Shown piece by piece: positions 1 to 6,056 of a stretch of 6,953 bases of DNA. The notes under the pieces were generated by a model, which ran no database searches, was not told the DNA's origin, and was given only the letters and a program-made list of their open reading frames with translations. The position numbers were made by a program, and so were the translations under genes. The stretch is from Halieaceae bacterium (GTDB lineage: Bacteria; Pseudomonadota; Gammaproteobacteria; Pseudomonadales; Halieaceae), in contig WTHO01000042.1 of assembly GCA_011523115.1 (NCBI GenBank), positions 1-6,953 on the forward strand, written 5' to 3'. The first letter of the stretch is position 1; every line of letters starts with the position of its first letter.

Positions 1-1266
1 CGCATTGTTTTGGGGGACATTGATGCAGCGCAGGCGCAGACCTTCGCGCCTTTTGGGTTTGATGACAGCTCCTTCCCCAGTGATCTCTGGGCTTGGCTTG
101 ATGAAACCAGTCAGGCGACCGGCGGGAACTTTATTGCGATCCCTCACAATTCCAATATTTCAAAAGGCTCTATGTTTGATGTGCGGGATATTCGCGGCGA
201 TGACATTGACCTCGACTATGCGGAAATCAGGCGATACTGGGAGCCGGTCGTTGAGATCACCCAGATCAAGGGAGACTCAGAGACCCACCCTGCGTTATCG
301 CCGAACGATCCCTTCGCTGATTTCGAGACTTACCCGTACTACATTCAACGTGAGTGGACTGATTATGTGCCGCAACGAGGAGACTATATTCGTAGTGGGT
401 TGAAAACCGGCCTTGAACTGGCGGCGTCCATAGGCGCCAACCCCTATCAGTTCGGCGTGATTGGATCTACCGATGCGCATACCGCGCTGCCGTCGGCAGA
501 GGAGGATAACTTTCATGGAAAAATGGCCACGGACTCGATCCCGTCGCGCAAAGACGGTGGCTGGTCTGAAGATGCGCGCGGGACTTTTGGCTGGGGAATG
601 AGCGCATCGGGTCTCGCCGCCGTATGGGCCACCGAGAATACGCGGGAGGCAATTGTAGCCGCGATGCGTAGCCGTGAGGTCTATGCGACCAGTGGTCCGC
701 GTATTGCGGTACGCACATACGGCGGTCTAAATCTCCAAGAAGCCGCCATTGAGTCGGCGGCGTTTCCTGCAGACATTCAGTCGCAGGCTGTACCGATGGG
801 TGGCGAAATCATTGGCGCTGCCAACGAGGATCGTTTTAGCCTCATCGTGGAGGCACAGGCGGACCCCAAGAGTGCGTATCTTGACCGCATTCAGATCATC
901 AAGGGCTGGATCGACGCGTCGGGTCAAACGCACGAGCGTATTTTCGACGCTGCCGTGAGTGGGGCGGAGCGTCGGCTGGCGGATGGTTCTGTCATGCCGG
1001 TAGGTTCAAGCGTTGATCTGAAAACGGGGCTAACGGCAAACACCATTGGATCTCCCCGCCTCAGTGTCGTTTGGCATGACCCTGAATTTGATCCCGAGCA
1101 ATCTGCCTTTTACTACGCCCGCGTGCTGCAGATTCCGACCGCGAGACACTCACTTCTCGACAAGCTGGCTCTCGGGGATGACGGCATCGACACCCGCAGG
1201 CCCGATACGATTCAGGAGCGCGCCTATACGTCGCCGATCTGGTATCGACCGTCTGCTGGTAACTAG
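1..1266 (+). CDS. DUF3604 family PHP-like metallohydrolase, C-terminal part (5' end outside window)
   Basis: The frame is open from the first base and ends at TAG 1264-1266, giving 421 residues of a protein whose family is usually about 600-700 residues long, so roughly the N-terminal third is missing. The segment IAIPHNSN (His at residue 49) and the segment GSTDAHT (Asp158, His160) look like the later metal-ligand motifs of a PHP-type fold; the expected N-terminal H-x-H motif would lie upstream of the window. Other family-typical stretches are WEPVVEITQIKGDSETHP, DYIRSGLKTGLELAASIGANP, VYATSGPRI and the ending YTSPIWYRP. Family assignment is by recognition of these motifs. The substrate is not known; a hydrolase acting on phosphoester-like or related bonds is an inference from the PHP-like motifs. 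No N-terminal signal can be judged. The gene converges on rapA and overlaps its last 4 bp. No frameshift is visible. Confidence 0.88.
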   Translation, partial: RIVLGDIDAAQAQTFAPFGFDDSSFPSDLWAWLDETSQATGGNFIAIPHNSNISKGSMFDVRDIRGDDIDLDYAEIRRYWEPVVEITQIKGDSETHPALSPNDPFADFETYPYYIQREWTDYVPQRGDYIRSGLKTGLELAASIGANPYQFGVIGSTDAHTALPSAEEDNFHGKMATDSIPSRKDGGWSEDARGTFGWGMSASGLAAVWATENTREAIVAAMRSREVYATSGPRIAVRTYGGLNLQEAAIESAAFPADIQSQAVPMGGEIIGAANEDRFSLIVEAQADPKSAYLDRIQIIKGWIDASGQTHERIFDAAVSGAERRLADGSVMPVGSSVDLKTGLTANTIGSPRLSVVWHDPEFDPEQSAFYYARVLQIPTARHSLLDKLALGDDGIDTRRPDTIQERAYTSPIWYRPSAGN

Positions 1267-1276
1267 ACCGCGATAC
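1242..1276. repeat. Imperfect inverted repeat spanning the two convergent stop codons
   Basis: GTATCG (1242-1247) is mirrored by CGATAC (1271-1276), and inside it GTCT (1251-1254) by AGAC (1265-1268). With a one-base bulge (A1248) and one C-C mismatch the arms give 11 pairs around a 10-base loop. The shared stop sequence CTAG (1263-1266) lies at the right side of the loop. Because a dyad folds in either transcript, it could slow or end transcription from both the DUF3604 gene and rapA. No T-tract follows on either strand, so it is not a standard intrinsic terminator. Confidence 0.4.
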
Positions 1277-4013
1277 ACACTCGCAGGCCCTCAAGAGCCG
1301 ACTTCGTGTTGGCTAGCGCCCGCTGGCAGCTCTCGCCTGCTGCTCGCAGTTCGGTGAGCTCCTCATCTCTAATGGATGGATTGACGCTCTGTAAATACGT
1401 GAGCCGCCCCACTTCCTCCGCATAGTGCTGCGTTGCCTTATCGAGTGCAGTGTCGCGTCGCTGCTTGATTTCTGATTCTGCGCGGCTTTCCAGAGTGGGC
1501 AGCAGCGTTTCGATGACGGGGCGCAGTTTGTGAAGCGCAGTGGCACTGGTGGCACTGGGCACGCTTTGAAGCGCGTCAGCAAGGAATGAGGACGACAGCT
1601 TATCGCCCACTTCTTTTCCGCTCTGGGTCAATAGCATGCGCAGCGGCCGCTGATCTAAAAATTGACCCGTTTCCAGATAGGCAGGGGCCCGACACTCCAC
1701 GCGATACAGGCTCTCCAACAAAATGGTGCCGGCGGGTACGCCCCGATGCTTGAAGGTGCCGAGACTCGCTTTGCCGATGTCGCTGCCAAGCAATGCGGCC
1801 ATCGTCTCGCTGATGATGGGATGCTCCCAAGTGAGGAACGTGACTTCGTCGCGGCTTAATGCCGTCTGGCGATGATAGGTGGCGGTAATCCCGTCCTCAT
1901 CCAGTCCGGGTAGTTGACCGGTGGCGAGATTTTCTGTCGGTCTCACCAGATAGAGGTGCTCGTCGAGATACTCTTGCTCAAGGCCGATCCGGTCAAACAG
2001 CAGTTCGCTGAAGCTATACAGTAGGTCACTTTGCTCCCTAGCGATTAGCGACTGGATCAGCGCTTCACCCTTTACAGCATCGTGAGAGTGACGCTCTAAC
2101 AGTCTGTCTCTGCCGATCTCGCTCTCCTCCAGCAATCGATCGCGACATACGCGAGTCTCCTCAATCAGCGTTTGCAGTTGATCTGGCTGACACAGTGCAT
2201 CCGCCAACTGAGATGAGAAATCAGTAAAGAGCTGATAGCCAACCGAGCAGGTGTGGCTGAAAGCGTTCAGGCCCTCATCGAGCCAGCGACAGAGGGTTTC
2301 CTGTGCAGTGCCTGTCAGGTAAGGCACATGGATGTAAATATCCGAGCCCTGTCCAATTCGATCTAGGCGCCCGATTCTTTGCTCTAGAAGGTCCGGGTGA
2401 GTCGGCAGGTCGAAGCAGATGAGGTGTTGGGCGAATTGGAAATTACGGCCCTCGCTGCCGATTTCAGAGCAGATCAGCGCCTGCGCTCCGCCGGTCTCCT
2501 CTGCAAAGTAGGCCGCTGCGCGATCCCGTTCGATCAAACTCAATGCCTCATGGAAGGCGGCGCACCGCACCCCTGCTTTAAGGTGCAGATAATGCTCCAA
2601 CGCCACGGCGGTCTCTTTGTGAGCACATATGACCAATACCTTTTTCGGGCGGATAGACTTTAACTGTGCCTCGAGCCAGGCGACTCTGGGGTCTTGCATC
2701 ACCCATTCGGACTCAAGCTTGTCGAGCTCGGGGTGCAGTTGCTGCATCGATCGCTGATACAGCGGTGGGTTGTCGAGTGGGTACAGGTAACGGTGCCGTG
2801 TCGGGAATCCAGTCACACCTCTTCGGGTGTTCCGGTACAAAATGCGGCTGGTGCCATAACGATCAAGCATCTGCTCAATTTTGCTGTCCGTATCCGCCGT
2901 GGCATCGATACCCGGAGGCAGTGCGACGTTTTCCCCCGCCTCCAACGCTTCGATCATGGTGCTCCACGTAGCGAATTGACGATGCTCTTCCATGAATTGA
3001 TCAAAGTCGGCGAATCGCGCAGGGTCGATCAACTGAAGGCGATCGAAATGGGTCCTCAGGCCTGCTTGCTCGGGCGTGGCGCTGAGGAGCAATAGCCCAC
3101 GAGTGCGTGCGGAGAGGTCGTGGATGAATTGACCAAACTCGGATCGGGTATCTCCCAAACCGGTCAGGTGGTGCGCCTCGTCAATGATGACCATATCCCA
3201 GTCGAGCTGACTGACGATGTCTTGGCATAGTCGGTCGTCCTCAAATAGCGACAATGGTGCAATCACCAGAGGGTTGTCCGAGAACTCCTCGTGAATGTCC
3301 GCGTCTTCAAGGCGAGCGCTATTGAGTAGTGAGAACGCCAGATGGAAGCGTCGTTGCATCTCAACTAACCACTGATGCGCCAGCGTATCGGGCACCAATA
3401 TCAGGACGCGATGCGCGCGCTGTCGATGAATCTGCTGGGCGAGTATCAGGCCCGCCTCGATGGTTTTTCCAAGGCCGACTTCATCGGCAAGTAGTACCCG
3501 GGGAGCGAATCGATCTCCGACGCTTGCCGCGACGTAAATTTGATGCGATAGAAACGCTGTTCGCGCGCCTAATAGGCCCCTCAGACCAAAACCTTCCCCA
3601 GTCGCATGATGCTCTAGCGTGGTTTGCCGAACGCCAAAGTCACTGGGCTTACCCAGTTGATTATTCAGCAGGCGCTCAATCGGGGTGTTTAGCTCAATGT
3701 GGGCATCAAGCTCAGTCTCGACGACGGAGCGCTGTTGTCCCGCGGTGTCGGTGCCGTAGTAGGTGAGTACACCAGATTGTTCCTTGACGTTCTCAACGGT
3801 GAGCCCAGTGCCATCTACCGAAGTGAGTTGGTCGCCGGGTTTAAGCAGCAGTCTGGTCAGCGGCGCACGATCAATTGCATAGACGCGCTCCTCTTCAACG
3901 GCAGGGAAGTGCAGCGTGACGCGCCGATCATCAGCATGAGTCACGATACCCAAGCCCAGTGTGCTATCGGCGTGGCTGACCCATCTCTGGCCCGGTAGGA
4001 AAATATCAGTCAT
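1263..4013 (-). CDS. rapA: RNA polymerase-associated protein RapA (SWI2/SNF2-type ATPase)
   Basis: This 916-residue protein matches RapA (HepA) along its length; the E. coli protein has 968 residues. RapA binds RNA polymerase and uses ATP hydrolysis to help recycle polymerase stalled after transcription. The N-terminal part (about 1-110), starting FLPGQRWVSHADSTLGLG, is the Tudor-like region. The helicase motifs are intact: Walker A DEVGLGKT (177-184), DEAH box (278-281), motif III SAT (311-313), the RapA-typical YRNTRRGVTGFP (393-404), CSEIGSEGRNFQFA (515-528) and motif VI QRIGRLDRIGQ (545-555). The C-terminal region includes LDEDGITATYHRQTALSRDE and NPSIRDEELT, as in known RapA. The linker around 345-385 is about 20 residues shorter than in E. 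coli, which explains part of the length difference. The start ATG (4013-4011) lies 4 bp after the tatD stop without a good Shine-Dalgarno sequence, so translational coupling is likely. Confidence 0.97.
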   Translation of the reverse strand: MTDIFLPGQRWVSHADSTLGLGIVTHADDRRVTLHFPAVEEERVYAIDRAPLTRLLLKPGDQLTSVDGTGLTVENVKEQSGVLTYYGTDTAGQQRSVVETELDAHIELNTPIERLLNNQLGKPSDFGVRQTTLEHHATGEGFGLRGLLGARTAFLSHQIYVAASVGDRFAPRVLLADEVGLGKTIEAGLILAQQIHRQRAHRVLILVPDTLAHQWLVEMQRRFHLAFSLLNSARLEDADIHEEFSDNPLVIAPLSLFEDDRLCQDIVSQLDWDMVIIDEAHHLTGLGDTRSEFGQFIHDLSARTRGLLLLSATPEQAGLRTHFDRLQLIDPARFADFDQFMEEHRQFATWSTMIEALEAGENVALPPGIDATADTDSKIEQMLDRYGTSRILYRNTRRGVTGFPTRHRYLYPLDNPPLYQRSMQQLHPELDKLESEWVMQDPRVAWLEAQLKSIRPKKVLVICAHKETAVALEHYLHLKAGVRCAAFHEALSLIERDRAAAYFAEETGGAQALICSEIGSEGRNFQFAQHLICFDLPTHPDLLEQRIGRLDRIGQGSDIYIHVPYLTGTAQETLCRWLDEGLNAFSHTCSVGYQLFTDFSSQLADALCQPDQLQTLIEETRVCRDRLLEESEIGRDRLLERHSHDAVKGEALIQSLIAREQSDLLYSFSELLFDRIGLEQEYLDEHLYLVRPTENLATGQLPGLDEDGITATYHRQTALSRDEVTFLTWEHPIISETMAALLGSDIGKASLGTFKHRGVPAGTILLESLYRVECRAPAYLETGQFLDQRPLRMLLTQSGKEVGDKLSSSFLADALQSVPSATSATALHKLRPVIETLLPTLESRAESEIKQRRDTALDKATQHYAEEVGRLTYLQSVNPSIRDEELTELRAAGESCQRALANTKSALEGLRVCIAV

Positions 4014-4016
4014 GGA

Positions 4017-4820
4017 TTAAAAAAAGAGCTGGTGGCTGTTATCGCGGGCGTGTGTCAACAGGGTCTCAACGGGCACCAGCTTGATATCTGCAAGCTTTTC
4101 GGCAATGAAGGGGAGATAGCAGGGGGCGTTGGGTCGGCCTCGATAAGGCACTGGTGTCAGGTAAGGTGCGTCGGTCTCTAGAACGATGCGATCAATTGGG
4201 GTGGCCGCGACAACCTGGCGAACGTTTTCGGCATTACGAAACGTGGTGATGCCATTGAAGCCGAGCATGAAGCCCTCCGCGAGACAGAACTCGGCAAGCT
4301 CCAGTGAACTCGTGAAGCTGTGGATTACGCCTTTGCGTGGCAAATGCCGGCTGTGGTTTGCCAGAATGTCGCGGGTGTCGCTGTCGGCCTCTCTCGTATG
4401 AATTACGACGGGCAGGGACTGATCGCTGGCGATGGCGAGTTGCTCGTCAAAGGCTTTCAGTTGTGAAGCCCTGTCAGCATGGTTGTAATGGTAATCGAGA
4501 CCAATCTCGCCCACCGCAACGACCCTCGGGTGCGCGCAACCCTCGGTGACGCGCTCAGCGAGTGCGGTATTCCAGCTGTTGGCTTCATGCGGATGGATGC
4601 CCTGTGTGCACCAAATTGACTGATGTGATTCAGCCAGCTGTCTCACGGTATCGAGATTACCCGCGGATACGGAGATGGTCACAATGCGCTCGATCCCCGC
4701 CGCAAAAGCGTCCCGGAGCACCGCATCGACCGCGTCGCCTTCGAGATAGTCAAGGTGGCAATGCGTTTCAACAATCGGCGTGTTAAAGCGCGGTATGGCT
4801 CGGCGTTTTTTCTGACTCAT
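4017..4820 (-). CDS. TatD family metal-dependent hydrolase (YcfH-like)
   Basis: This 267-residue protein belongs to the TatD family of the amidohydrolase superfamily, TIM-barrel enzymes with metal-dependent DNase/hydrolase activity in the cytoplasm. The metal ligands are all visible: H20-x-H22 in ETHCHLD, Glu105 in VGEIGLDYHY, His141 in VVIHTREAD, His167 in GVIHSFT and Asp217 in LETDAPYLTP. The stretch GFNGITTFRNAENVR and the segment TPVPYRGRPNAP resemble E. coli YcfH more than TatD itself, so I leave the symbol empty. ATG 4820 is chosen because it puts the first motif at the usual distance from the N-terminus; an in-frame TTG at 4859 would add 13 residues that look unrelated to the family. 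Neither start has a convincing ribosome binding site. The stop (TAA 4019-4017) is 3 bp before rapA, indicating one operon. It is not beside tatABC genes here. Confidence 0.93.
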   Translation of the reverse strand: MSQKKRRAIPRFNTPIVETHCHLDYLEGDAVDAVLRDAFAAGIERIVTISVSAGNLDTVRQLAESHQSIWCTQGIHPHEANSWNTALAERVTEGCAHPRVVAVGEIGLDYHYNHADRASQLKAFDEQLAIASDQSLPVVIHTREADSDTRDILANHSRHLPRKGVIHSFTSSLELAEFCLAEGFMLGFNGITTFRNAENVRQVVAATPIDRIVLETDAPYLTPVPYRGRPNAPCYLPFIAEKLADIKLVPVETLLTHARDNSHQLFF

Positions 4821-4887
4821 GGAGGGTAGGGCATCGCTGGGGCGCGAAGTATGGCACAAATGCCGCCATCTCGGTCACTCTGAGCGG

Positions 4888-5829
4888 TTAGCCCCGGTGA
4901 ACCGTGCGAAACCGCATGGACTGGACCGTGTCGACGATCTCCTGCCACAACCATTGATGAATCGGTGAGTGCTCGGTGCGCCGGTGCGCGATCAACGAGT
5001 ATTGCACACTGAAGGTCATATCCAACGGCAGTGTCAAAGCGACAATGTCTCGAGTTGCCCCTTCATTGCGGGCTAAATAGGCGGGACAAATCAATAAATA
5101 GTCCGTCTCGCGAAGGATTTCGAACGCGGTCAGTAAATGCGATGTCTCCAAGATGCCTCGATCGCTTTCAAACAGATTCCTCGCCAGCGATTGGCCACCA
5201 ATCAGCTCTTCTCGGTCTGCCACATACAGCGCCACCTGCGGATATTGTCGGATCATTTGGCTGGTAAGCGTTTGGGCGATCAAAGGGTGGTCCTGCCGCA
5301 CAAAGATCGCGAGTGGAGAGGCCGCCAAGGGTGAAACCGAGTATTCGGGCGGGTATTCCTCCCGCTGGATTTGGATGGCGAAGTCCAGCTCGCCGTTTGC
5401 GAGCTGATCTAATTGTCGTTCCGCCCGGGTGATTGTGCGCAACCTCAGCCGTGGCGCGTTGGACTGCAACCGGGCAGAAAGCGGTGGGAGGAGGGTGAAC
5501 CCCACATACTCAGAGATGGCCAGCGTGATCTCGCCACGGAAGGCAGCCGGCGAAAAATCGCCGGCATCAAGCAGCGCGTCGATCTGGGTCAGCACGCTCT
5601 TGAGCTCCCCCGCCAGTCCTAGCGCCCTTGGTGTGGGTTGTATACCCCGTTTGCTGCGCACGAACAGCGGGTCATCGAATGTCTCACGTAATCGCCCCAG
5701 TGTTTTGGACATGGCGGGTTGGGTGATGGAAAGCCTGTCTGCAGCGCGGGAGACGCTACCCTCCTGAAGAAGAATATGTAGTGATATCAGCAGATTGAGG
5801 TCAATTCTTGCAAGTCTACCTAAGTTCAC
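4888..5829 (-). CDS. LysR family transcriptional regulator
   Basis: This 313-residue protein has normal LysR length. The N-terminal winged helix-turn-helix covers about residues 8-67, with the recognition segment GSVSRAADRLSITQPAMSKT (24-43) followed by LGRLRETFDDPLFVRSKRG (44-62). The remaining part (about 98-300) is the two-lobed effector-binding domain of the family. The opening IDLNLLISLHILLQEGSVS resembles the NodD/PcpR/LeuO-like subgroup. The effector and target genes cannot be read from the sequence. Translation probably starts at GTG 5829-5827, with AAGG seven bases upstream (5840-5837) as ribosome binding site; there is no better in-frame ATG near the domain start. The stop TAA (4890-4888) is 67 bp from the tatD ATG with no intrinsic terminator between them, so read-through into tatD-rapA is possible. 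LysR regulators often control a divergent neighbour, which here would be the TPR-like gene or the short intergenic transcript. Confidence 0.95.
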   Translation of the reverse strand: MNLGRLARIDLNLLISLHILLQEGSVSRAADRLSITQPAMSKTLGRLRETFDDPLFVRSKRGIQPTPRALGLAGELKSVLTQIDALLDAGDFSPAAFRGEITLAISEYVGFTLLPPLSARLQSNAPRLRLRTITRAERQLDQLANGELDFAIQIQREEYPPEYSVSPLAASPLAIFVRQDHPLIAQTLTSQMIRQYPQVALYVADREELIGGQSLARNLFESDRGILETSHLLTAFEILRETDYLLICPAYLARNEGATRDIVALTLPLDMTFSVQYSLIAHRRTEHSPIHQWLWQEIVDTVQSMRFRTVHRG

Positions 5830-5836
5830 TGGATAG

Positions 5837-5840
5837 CCTT
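5837..5840 (-). promoter_or_regulatory. Ribosome binding site of the LysR gene, supports the GTG start
   Basis: On the minus strand AAGG lies seven bases before GTG (5829-5827). This spacing fits a Shine-Dalgarno sequence and is the reason for choosing the GTG. An ATG inside the same leader (5843-5841) opens only a five-codon frame whose TGA overlaps the GTG start. Confidence 0.5.
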
Positions 5841-5859
5841 CATAACGTTAGGGACTGGA

Positions 5860-5979
5860 TTGGTTAACAAAAATACATTAGCGGTAATGATACCTGTATT
5901 GCAAGCTACCGCACAGGTGGTGCGTCATGACGGCCCGGTTATCCCTTTTAGACCCGGCCTAGCGCAGCGCCTGCCTTAG
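5860..5979 (+). CDS. Possible small ORF of 39 (or 30) residues before a terminator
   Basis: A plus-strand frame opens at TTG 5860, preceded by AGGGA (5850-5854) at a five-base spacing, and ends at TAG 5977-5979, giving 39 residues. An internal ATG at 5887 would give 30. The longer form begins with a polar, basic stretch (MVNKNT) followed by a hydrophobic segment (LAVMIPVLQA), then a polar tail containing VVRHDGPVIPFRPG. The stop is six bases before the stem of a perfect intrinsic terminator, as expected for a very short monocistronic mRNA. I do not recognise the peptide. A frame this short is easily open by chance in GC-rich DNA, and it overlaps the likely promoter zone of the divergent LysR gene, so it may equally be non-coding leader or small RNA sequence. 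Confidence 0.2.
   Translation: MVNKNTLAVMIPVLQATAQVVRHDGPVIPFRPGLAQRLP
5872..5904 (-). promoter_or_regulatory. Candidate promoter zone of the LysR gene
   Basis: The region upstream of the LysR gene turns AT-rich (about 5861-5900). On the minus strand TATCAT (5892-5887) matches the sigma-70 -10 consensus at five of six positions but has only a poor -35 at the right distance. A second arrangement is TTGCAA (5904-5899), 18 bases, then TAATGT (5880-5875). Either would give a 5' leader of about 35-50 bases. The choice is uncertain and rests only on matching by eye. Confidence 0.25.
5881..5932. repeat. Cluster of overlapping dyads, including a 10-bp perfect palindrome
   Basis: Several inverted repeats crowd together. 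GCGGTA (5881-5886) pairs with TACCGC (5907-5912); ACCTGT (5892-5897) pairs with ACAGGT (5913-5918), interleaved with the first pair. ATAC (5890-5893) faces GTAT (5896-5899). CGCAC (5910-5914) and GTGCG (5920-5924) form a five-base stem with a five-base loop, and CGTCATGACG (5923-5932) is a perfect palindrome. Dyads between a LysR gene and a divergent gene are typical places for operator sites, but they may instead be RNA structure in a plus-strand transcript. Confidence 0.4.
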
Positions 5980-5985
5980 CCTCTA

Positions 5986-6012
5986 CCCGCCTTTCCGAGG
6001 CGGGTTTTTTTT
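5986..6012 (+). terminator. Strong intrinsic (Rho-independent) terminator, plus strand
   Basis: CCCGCCT (5986-5992) and AGGCGGG (5998-6004) form a perfect seven-base GC-rich stem with loop TTCCG, directly followed by eight T residues (6005-6012). There is no A-tract on the left side, so it works only for rightward transcription. The nearest upstream recognised gene (LysR) points the other way, so the transcript it ends must begin in the short intergenic region or read antisense out of the LysR gene. It stands 44 bp before the start of the TPR-like gene and could act as an attenuator for that gene. Confidence 0.9.
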
Positions 6013-6016
6013 ACGT

Positions 6017-6022
6017 TATATT
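6017..6022 (+). promoter_or_regulatory. Possible -10 element for the TPR-like gene
   Basis: TATATT matches the -10 consensus at five of six positions and lies just after the terminator T-tract, so it would let the TPR-like gene start its own transcript. The -35 hexamer would fall inside the terminator hairpin (TTCCGA at 5993, 18-base spacing), a poor match of three of six. Transcription would begin near 6029. Confidence 0.25.
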
Positions 6023-6056
6023 GCGCCCGTATGAGCGTAGCTGTTTCGTCATTGGT

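Noticed and set aside
5..403. Overlapping plus-strand frame of 132 codons at the left edge
   Set aside because: Out of frame with the DUF3604 motifs, Arg/Ser/Thr-rich composition typical of a shifted reading of a real gene.
2694..3095. Plus-strand open frame of 133 codons inside rapA
   Set aside because: Antisense to rapA with no family-like motif; the minus-strand reading is clearly the real gene.
3329..3766. Plus-strand open frame of 145 codons inside rapA
   Set aside because: It lies fully antisense to the conserved ATPase region of rapA, shows no recognisable domain and is a typical shadow frame of GC-rich coding DNA.
4821..4859. Extension of the TatD-family protein to TTG 4859
   Set aside because: It adds 13 residues without family resemblance and has no better ribosome binding site; ATG 4820 is preferred, though not proven.
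4853..4864. Hairpin GGCA-CAAA-TGCC between the LysR and tatD-type genes
   Set aside because: Only four base pairs and no T-tract on either strand, so it is not supported as a terminator.
5826..5843. Five-codon frame (ATG 5843, TGA overlapping the LysR GTG)
   Set aside because: Too short to carry weight; the AAGG inside it is better explained as the ribosome binding site of the LysR gene.
5932..5959. Possible tRNA-like or hairpin fold from GGCCCGG and CCGGCC
   Set aside because: The pairing needs a bulge and there is no acceptor stem, anticodon arm or T-arm pattern, so no tRNA is called.
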